From NCBI GenBank assembly GCA_023459335.1, contig JAEWUO010000008.1, forward strand, positions 1-64,000: a stretch of 64,000 nt of DNA. Direction: 5' to 3'. Position 1 is the stretch's first letter; each line of letters begins with the position of its first letter. The DNA comes from Bacillota bacterium. Lineage in GTDB: Bacteria > Bacillota > Clostridia > Christensenellales > CAG-138. Positions 59,021 to 64,000 of this stretch are shown here, in pieces. The position numbers and the translations under genes were made by a program. The notes beneath the pieces are model-generated. The model did not search any database and had not been told where the DNA came from. It saw only the letters and a program-made list of their open reading frames with translations.

Positions 59021-59120
59021 TACATCGCATCCCCTTCCGTACAATCAACGCAATCCGATTCGCGTTTATTATACGACTCAGCCGTGCCGCCGTACAGCCG
59101 GAAATACTCCGGTTTCGGCA

Positions 59121-59154
59121 AAAAACAGCCCCTCCGGCAAACCGAAGGGGCTGT
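59121..59154 (-). terminator. Terminator of the surface protein gene
   Basis: A 13-bp stem with one mismatch (59125-59137 with 59142-59154) is followed by TTTTTTGCC on minus. Confidence 0.8.
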
Positions 59155-59176
59155 GCGTTTGAAATTCCGGTCCGTC

Positions 59177-62074
59177 TCAATACTCATCCTTGTTCTTTGT
59201 ATAGAGCCAGATGCCGCCGACGATGAGCGCAATCGCGATGAGGATGATCGCCGCGATGAACCAGCCGTCCGAAGCAAACCCGGCGAGGGTATTGTCGGCG
59301 GTAGCCGTCGGAGACGGCAGCGGGGTCGCTGCCGCGTCCGCGGACGGCGTGGGCGTTGACGACGCGTTCACGCTCGCAATGTCGCGATCGAGGAACACGT
59401 AGTCAGAGCAGCTCTCCTGCGAAATGGTTACCCAACCGGTGGTGTCGACGGTCGCCGTCTGCATAAAGGTCAGCGAATTGTTGTCCTCCAGGCGGTAGTA
59501 ATAGAGCGTTTTCCCTGCCTGCGCCGCGCCGAGCCAAATGCGGATGTTCGCCTTGCCCGGCAGTTCGCCGCTGTAATTGAAGTGGATCGTCGCGACGTAT
59601 GCGTCGCCCGCGATCTGCTTGGCGGTCTGCTCGGCGATGGAGTTGTTGATCGTCGTGCCGAAGTCGTACCAGAGCTGCGTATAGGTGTCCGTCATCGTCC
59701 CTTTGGGGAAGGTGAACTCCACGTTGCTCTGCTTGATCGTCACATCCTGCGTCTTGTTGCCCGCGGCGAGGCTCTTCATGGTCGAATAAAGGATGCGCGT
59801 GTTGTCGTCCGTCAGCGCGTAGGTGTACAGCGTCGTGCCGCTTGTGTTATCCGTACCGGAGCTCGTCGTCGGAGTCGGCTTCGGGGTCGTGGTGGTGTCG
59901 TCCGAGGAATCGGACTCGGTCGATGTGGAGGTCTTGTACGCCGCGCTGGTCGGGGAAGCCTCCGTCGTGGCGGTCGCCTTTATGCGCTGATAAAATGTAT
60001 AACTCGTGCCGGAGGAAAGCCCGCTGAACGTCGTGCTGTCCTGCCAGGTGGTGCCGCCGCGGGAATATTCGCAGCCGTCCACCGTGCTGAGCACGATCTT
60101 GCTGGTCGTACGGCTGTGCCTCGTCGGCGCGGCGGGCGTGCTGCCGACATAATATGCCTTCTGCACCGTACCGAAGGAACGCGTGACGCTGCCGCCCTGC
60201 ACGGAGCTCGTCACCTCAACCGAAAGCTGGTTGGAGATATCCGCCGCCTGAACGGCGTAACTCGTTCCATAACCAACCGCGACCGTGCCGCGCTTCCAGG
60301 TATAGGTGAGCGTGCCGGTATTGTTGCTGCCCGAGAGGTTTACGACGAGCGTGATGCCGTAGCGGGCCTCTCCGCTGGAAAGAACGGTGCCCGTCAGCGC
60401 GGGTGTCGTGGAAAGATTCGCGCCCGGGCTCGCTGGAGAGACCAGCGTCGCGGACGTCTCCGCCACGCGCTGGTAGAAGGTGTACGTCGAGCCCGCGACG
60501 AGATTATAGAAGGAGGTCGTGTCCTGCCAGTAGGTGCCGCCAAGGGAATACTGATACCCGCTGACTGTGTTGAGGGTAATGCTCGTCGCGGTGCTGCTCG
60601 CCATGGTCGGCGCGGCGGGCGCGGCTGCGTTTGCCTTGAGCACAGCCGACGTAGTGCCGCTGATTGTTCCTGTCTGGTCGCTCGTGGAAATCACGAGCGT
60701 CAGCGTCGAACCGATGTCCGCAGCGGACGGCGTGTAGGTCGCCCCGCTTGCAAAGTCCGATCCGCCCTTTTGCCAGGTATAGGTAAGCGTGCCGGAGGCG
60801 TTGTTGGTACCGCTGATCGACCCCGTGAGCGCAACGCCGGACTGTGCGGCGGTGTTGAAGCTGACCGTGCCGCTCAGGGCGGCCTTGGTGGAGATCGTCG
60901 TTTTTAAACTGGAATCAGAGGCGAACGTCGTACTCGTCTCCGCTGCCCTCTGGTAAAAATCATGCGACGAGCCGACGGCCAGGCTGCCGAACGTCGTGTT
61001 GCTTTGCCATGGACCGGCGTCGAGCCTATACTCATATCCGCTCACGGTCTTCAGCGTAATGGACGTATCCGTCCGGCTTTCGAGCTCGGGTACCTTCACG
61101 GAGCCGGAAAAAGGCGCCTTCGTGATCGTCGCCGAATCGGCGGAGATCACGCCGTCGTTTTCTCCGCTCGTCACATCGAGCCGGATGACGGATCCGATGT
61201 CCGCTTCCTTGAGCGTGTAACTCGTTCCATAAGGCCCGCTGGTCAGTTCCGTATCGCCGGATGTGGTCTCGCGTACCCAGCGGAAAAAGAGTTTGCCGGT
61301 GTCGGTCTGATTTGACCCGCTTACCGAGCCGCTGAGCGGTTCGTTATAATACGGATTGCCCGAAACCGCGGCGTCGCCGGTCAACGTGCCTTCCGAGCGG
61401 AAAAAATAGAGTTCCAGATCGCTCGCGGGCACCGTTGACGGGAGGGCCGCCGGGGCGGTGATCGCACCGCCGATCCTGATCGTTCTGGCGAGGGTGTAGC
61501 TCACGTCGTCCAGCGAGTAGGACAGCGCCGAACCGCTCGCCACCGCCTGTCCGCTGGTGATCGGCGAACCGCCGGCGGAAACGGACTGCGAATCGTTCGT
61601 CTTGGTGAAGATCACCGCGACGCCGCCGGAGACGGTCGTAAACGACGCGTCGACCTGCGCGCTCCCTAGGCCGCCCGAAACGAACGCGCCCTCTGCGGCG
61701 GTTACGCTGTAGGCAACGCCTGCCGAAAGCGTCAGCGGTGTGCCGCCGTTGAGAAAATCGCCCAGATCATAAACGACGTACCAATTGCCCCAGGATTGGT
61801 TGCCGATCAGCGTGCCGGACGAAGCCGCGGCAATATAATCGGCGCCTCCGCCCGAGATCGTGATATTCTTATCCGAGGCCAGCGTTACGGCCTCCGACAG
61901 CGAGAAGATGATCTTCTGATGGTCCGTAGCCGCGGCGTTGGTCGAGGCGTTGGCCGGGGAATAAAGTGTTGCGACAGGCGGATCCGCGGCAAAAGCGACG
62001 GAGGGGATGAAAAACGCAAGCGCGAGCGCGAAGAATAGCGCGGCGGTTCTCCAATGCTTCATCGTACGGGTCAT
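59177..62074 (-). CDS. Large anchored surface protein with alternating Ig-like and FN3-like repeats
   Basis: A 965-residue exported protein. The Sec signal peptide ends at AFA (residue 29). A Big_5-like N-terminal domain (about 33-150) with LYSPANASTNAA and FSLSEAVTL follows. Then come three Ig-like/FN3-like module pairs (about 245-715), a Ser/Thr/Asp/Pro-rich linker (about 715-745), a beta-rich domain (about 745-900), a short Pro/Ala/Thr linker, and a C-terminal helix (about 935-957) with a KNKDEY tail. It is anchored by this helix, not by LPxTG. AAGGAG precedes the ATG. Adhesion or envelope structure is inferred. Confidence 0.85.
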   Translation of the reverse strand: MTRTMKHWRTAALFFALALAFFIPSVAFAADPPVATLYSPANASTNAAATDHQKIIFSLSEAVTLASDKNITISGGGADYIAAASSGTLIGNQSWGNWYVVYDLGDFLNGGTPLTLSAGVAYSVTAAEGAFVSGGLGSAQVDASFTTVSGGVAVIFTKTNDSQSVSAGGSPITSGQAVASGSALSYSLDDVSYTLARTIRIGGAITAPAALPSTVPASDLELYFFRSEGTLTGDAAVSGNPYYNEPLSGSVSGSNQTDTGKLFFRWVRETTSGDTELTSGPYGTSYTLKEADIGSVIRLDVTSGENDGVISADSATITKAPFSGSVKVPELESRTDTSITLKTVSGYEYRLDAGPWQSNTTFGSLAVGSSHDFYQRAAETSTTFASDSSLKTTISTKAALSGTVSFNTAAQSGVALTGSISGTNNASGTLTYTWQKGGSDFASGATYTPSAADIGSTLTLVISTSDQTGTISGTTSAVLKANAAAPAAPTMASSTATSITLNTVSGYQYSLGGTYWQDTTSFYNLVAGSTYTFYQRVAETSATLVSPASPGANLSTTPALTGTVLSSGEARYGITLVVNLSGSNNTGTLTYTWKRGTVAVGYGTSYAVQAADISNQLSVEVTSSVQGGSVTRSFGTVQKAYYVGSTPAAPTRHSRTTSKIVLSTVDGCEYSRGGTTWQDSTTFSGLSSGTSYTFYQRIKATATTEASPTSAAYKTSTSTESDSSDDTTTTPKPTPTTSSGTDNTSGTTLYTYALTDDNTRILYSTMKSLAAGNKTQDVTIKQSNVEFTFPKGTMTDTYTQLWYDFGTTINNSIAEQTAKQIAGDAYVATIHFNYSGELPGKANIRIWLGAAQAGKTLYYYRLEDNNSLTFMQTATVDTTGWVTISQESCSDYVFLDRDIASVNASSTPTPSADAAATPLPSPTATADNTLAGFASDGWFIAAIILIAIALIVGGIWLYTKNKDEY
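59930..61342 (-). repeat. Three tandem two-module protein repeats
   Basis: The surface protein contains three copies of a pair. An Ig-like module carries GT-L-YTW...G..Y...AADI..L...V.S (around residues 245-320, 397-480, 556-640). A shorter FN3-like module carries the pattern T-V-x-G-x-x-Y-x-x-x-x-x-x-W-Q followed by F..L..G..Y.FYQR (around 324-392, 485-555, 645-715). The copies have diverged to moderate identity, so they are old. Confidence 0.75.
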
Positions 62075-62201
62075 ATGTTCTCCTTTCCGTGTGCGCGGGT
62101 CCATCCGGACTGCGCAGCGGCAGCCAATCTTTCATTTGCGGCAGGCCGTGGGACGAAATACCGGTTGAAAACTGATCTTGAAATGGAATGTTTGCAGCCC
62201 C

Positions 62202-62230
62202 AGTATGCCACAACCGTTTTTCGATTGCAA
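62202..62230 (-). promoter_or_regulatory. Promoter of the surface protein gene
   Basis: Minus-strand TTGCAA (62225-62230), 17-bp spacer and CATACT (62202-62207), with a 125-nt leader. The gene-free stretch 62075-62404 contains this promoter and the terminator at 62332-62364; nothing else was seen. Confidence 0.55.
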
Positions 62231-62331
62231 ACGGCCAAACCCGCTTCTGACCATAACACTCGGCAAAAGCGCAAATCGTTGCAGATCGTTTTCATTTTTT
62301 TCTATTCTTTGTCAAAAACAACGCCGTCCGG

Positions 62332-62364
62332 TTTTATAAAAACCGCCGGAACGGTTTCCGGCGG
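62332..62364 (-). terminator. Terminator after the small Cys-rich gene
   Basis: A perfect 9-bp stem CCGCCGGAA/TTCCGGCGG (62343-62351 with 62356-62364) is followed by TTTTTATAAAACC on minus. Confidence 0.85.
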
Positions 62365-62404
62365 CGCACTTGTCTTGTTGATAAGTTGATTGTGTTCCAT
62401 TCCG

Positions 62405-62617
62405 TCAAAGCGACTTTTTCAGCGCGAGAAACCGCCGGTACAGCTCATCGTATTCGCAGCCGCAGCTGCCGCACTCCTCGTTCGCCCGCTCGACGGCGGC
62501 AACGAGTTCGTCCTTGCAGTCCTCCCCGCCGAGGTATGCGCTCGCGGGGGCGGAGATGAGGTCCCAACCCGAGTCCGCAAACCGTTTGATGATCGTCCGC
62601 AGTTCGAATTCTTCCAT
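62405..62617 (-). CDS. Small acidic Cys-rich protein, 70 residues
   Basis: Family not recognised. The N-terminal part (IIKRFADSGWDLISAPASAYLGG) is followed by an acidic helix and the cluster CGSCGCEYDELYRR, with further Cys at about 34 and 49, so four to five Cys could bind a metal. A ribosome site AGGAGGG lies about 10 bp upstream of the ATG. It is 64 bp downstream of rsfS and ends in a strong terminator, so it is the last gene of the nadD/yqeK-rsfS operon. Confidence 0.65.
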   Translation of the reverse strand: MEEFELRTIIKRFADSGWDLISAPASAYLGGEDCKDELVAAVERANEECGSCGCEYDELYRRFLALKKSL

Positions 62618-62681
62618 GCTTGTTCGCCCTCCTCTCGCAAAATGGGTTCCGCTTTGTTCCGCCGGGTATTTGCGGAATCGG

Positions 62682-63080
62682 TCAGCCCTTCTTCACGGCG
62701 GTTTTTTCGCGCGCTTCTTCTTCCTTCATTTGCGAATACCGGATCGCGCTGTCGTTTTCGTCCCAGAGACGCTCCATATTGTAGTACTTGCGTTCCTCCG
62801 GGTAGAAGATGTGCACGAGGATGTCCGCGTAGTCGAGTACGATCCACTTGCCTTCCGCATACCCTTCGCTTCTGCGCAGCGTCAGCCCCAGCCCCGGGGC
62901 TTTTTCGTCCAGCTCGTCCGCGAGCGCTTTTACCTGCTGAACCGCTCGTCCGCTGCAGATGACGAACCAGTCCGCGATGATGGTTTTGTCCGCCACATGG
63001 ATGGCAAGGATGTCCGCCGCCTTTTTGTTATACAGGATTTCACAGATGCCGAGCGCCTTTTCCCTGATCGATTCGTTCAA
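62682..63080 (-). CDS. rsfS: Ribosomal silencing factor RsfS
   Basis: Binds ribosomal protein L14 and blocks subunit joining when nutrients are short (Iojap/RsfS family). The 132-residue product has ILYNKKAADILAIHV, the FVICSGRAVQQVKALADEL helix and GYAEGKWIVLDYADILVHIFYPEERKYYNMERLW, which define the family. I place the start at a TTG (63080) with GGAGG 7 bp upstream, where family members begin. A basic and acidic tail of about 20 residues follows the domain. The position behind yqeK is conserved among Bacillota. Confidence 0.93.
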   Translation of the reverse strand: MNESIREKALGICEILYNKKAADILAIHVADKTIIADWFVICSGRAVQQVKALADELDEKAPGLGLTLRRSEGYAEGKWIVLDYADILVHIFYPEERKYYNMERLWDENDSAIRYSQMKEEEAREKTAVKKG

Positions 63081-63121
63081 TTCTTTCCCTCCGTGCGTTG
63101 TTTTTGAATATGATATCTTCA

Positions 63122-64000
63122 TTATCCCCGCACGCGCAGCCGCCCTTCATACCATGCGGCGGCGCGTTCGGACGCGGGGTGTTCTTTCCAGCCTTTCTTC
63201 TCAACCAGCCCGGTGACGCGCGTAAGCGCGTACTGCATATAGCGGTCAATGTCCTCCGTCAGACGGTTCCTGTCCTCCTCCACGCCGGAAAACGTGCGCG
63301 TGGGTTCTATGAGGTCCGCCGTGTACAGCAGCGCGTCGAAATCGCCCATGCCCCGGTCCCCGGTGGTGTGCAGGCGGATGGCGCGGAGGATCTGGTCGTC
63401 CGTCACTCCATAGACCATTTTGGCGAGCACCGCGCCGGCAAAGGCATGGTGGACCGCCGCGATCCCCGATTCGTCGCCGGAGAGCAGTTCCTGCTCTCGC
63501 GGGTCGAGGCACTTCGCGCAGTCGTGCAGAAGCGCTGCGATCCGCGCTTTTTTCGCGTCCTGTTTCCAGAGCACGGACAGTTTTGCCGCCGCGCGCATGG
63601 TGCCGCAGGAATGCCGGTAGCGTTTCGGCGTCAGCGCCGCGCGACATCTTGTCTGCAGCGCGCGCACTTCCGCGGGGAAATAGGCTCCGCCTTCATAGAG
63701 CGCCTGCTCCGCCGCGTCCGGCATCCATCCGTCCAGAGGCAGGCCTTCCAGCAGTTTTTTCCGTATCTCCGTCGAGGAAATCATGTCCGCCTTGGCCGAG
63801 AGCAGGCGAATCCTTGCGTTGTATCGTTCGGACAGCATCCGCGCCGCCTCGCCGTCGTTTTCGTTTCTGCCGATGCGCGGCACGCATAGTACATTCGCGA
63901 GTTTGAGTACCTCTTCCGGGCGGTGCCAGTTCGGCAGGTCGGCCAGCATGTCGCTGCCGAGTACGATGAAGATCTCCGCGCCCGGGTAGCGTTCCATGAG
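63122..64000 (-). CDS. NadD-YqeK fusion: nicotinate-nucleotide adenylyltransferase C-terminal part plus HD hydrolase (partial)
   Basis: The open frame runs off the right edge, so the N-terminus is missing. The visible part starts within NadD: FIVLGSDMLADLPNWHRPEEVL and the ISSTEIRKKL signature, which adenylylate nicotinate mononucleotide in NAD synthesis. From about visible residue 110 to the end it is a YqeK-type HD-domain phosphohydrolase: RYRHSCGTMR, AALLHDCAK with the HD pair, the VHHAFAGAVLA His, and DRGMGDFDALLYTADLIEP. YqeK hydrolyses diadenosine tetraphosphate in characterised members. The two enzymes are usually adjacent genes; here they share one frame without a break. Confidence 0.9.
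   Translation of the reverse strand, partial: LMERYPGAEIFIVLGSDMLADLPNWHRPEEVLKLANVLCVPRIGRNENDGEAARMLSERYNARIRLLSAKADMISSTEIRKKLLEGLPLDGWMPDAAEQALYEGGAYFPAEVRALQTRCRAALTPKRYRHSCGTMRAAAKLSVLWKQDAKKARIAALLHDCAKCLDPREQELLSGDESGIAAVHHAFAGAVLAKMVYGVTDDQILRAIRLHTTGDRGMGDFDALLYTADLIEPTRTFSGVEEDRNRLTEDIDRYMQYALTRVTGLVEKKGWKEHPASERAAAWYEGRLRVRG

Overview
The window is GC-rich bacterial DNA of the Bacillota (Firmicutes), most likely class Clostridia. The evidence is a glycine riboswitch of the gcvT class, a tRNA-sensing T-box leader, a split glycine decarboxylase (gcvPA/gcvPB), ECF vitamin-type transporters, clear sigma-A promoters and strong AGGAGG ribosome sites with several TTG or GTG starts. Genes are densely packed, often with ATGA overlaps. 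Many exported proteins carry Pro/Thr-rich linkers. No phage, IS element, CRISPR array or tRNA gene was seen.

Left part (1-11.4 kb). The left edge looks like the promoter and leader of an rRNA operon running off the window on the minus strand. Next come an acyltransferase-3 protein, a polytopic membrane protein, greA-lysS, dus with a small anchored protein, an Mrp/NBP35 ATPase with a cupin, a Phd-Doc toxin-antitoxin pair, and tdh-kbl (threonine to glycine).

Glycine locus (11.6-17.9 kb). A tandem glycine riboswitch with its own terminator precedes gcvH, gcvPA, gcvPB and a gene that fuses GcvT to a serine hydroxymethyltransferase. With tdh-kbl this makes a complete threonine-glycine-serine/one-carbon module.

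Middle (17.9-36 kb). A GltS-type symporter, a GPH sugar transporter with an alpha/beta hydrolase, the tig-clpP-clpX operon, a glycosyltransferase fused to a beta-lactamase-like hydrolase, a membrane protein of unknown role, a tiny lipoprotein, an O-antigen-ligase-like protein, an SH3-domain exported protein, a stand-alone paralogue of the hydrolase domain, a flavodoxin-fold reductase and a PfkB sugar kinase.

Nucleoside/SAM island (36-50 kb). A nucleoside phosphorylase (plus strand) faces two nucleoside hydrolases, a complete BMP-type nucleoside ABC transporter, and an ECF transporter (UPF0397 S component, T, fused A-A') interleaved with two DUF62 S-adenosylmethionine hydrolases, headed by a GntR/UTRA regulator. 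I read this as a nucleoside and adenosyl/methionine salvage island; it is the best candidate here for an incompletely described system.

Right part (50-64 kb). A lipoprotein polysaccharide deacetylase, an HtrA protease, a flavin reductase, a zinc-ribbon membrane protein, a tryptophanase/tyrosine phenol-lyase family enzyme behind a T-box leader with an apparent tyrosine (UAC) specifier, a ferritin-like/VIT iron protein, a large repeat-containing surface protein, a small Cys-rich protein, rsfS, and a NadD-YqeK fusion cut by the window edge.
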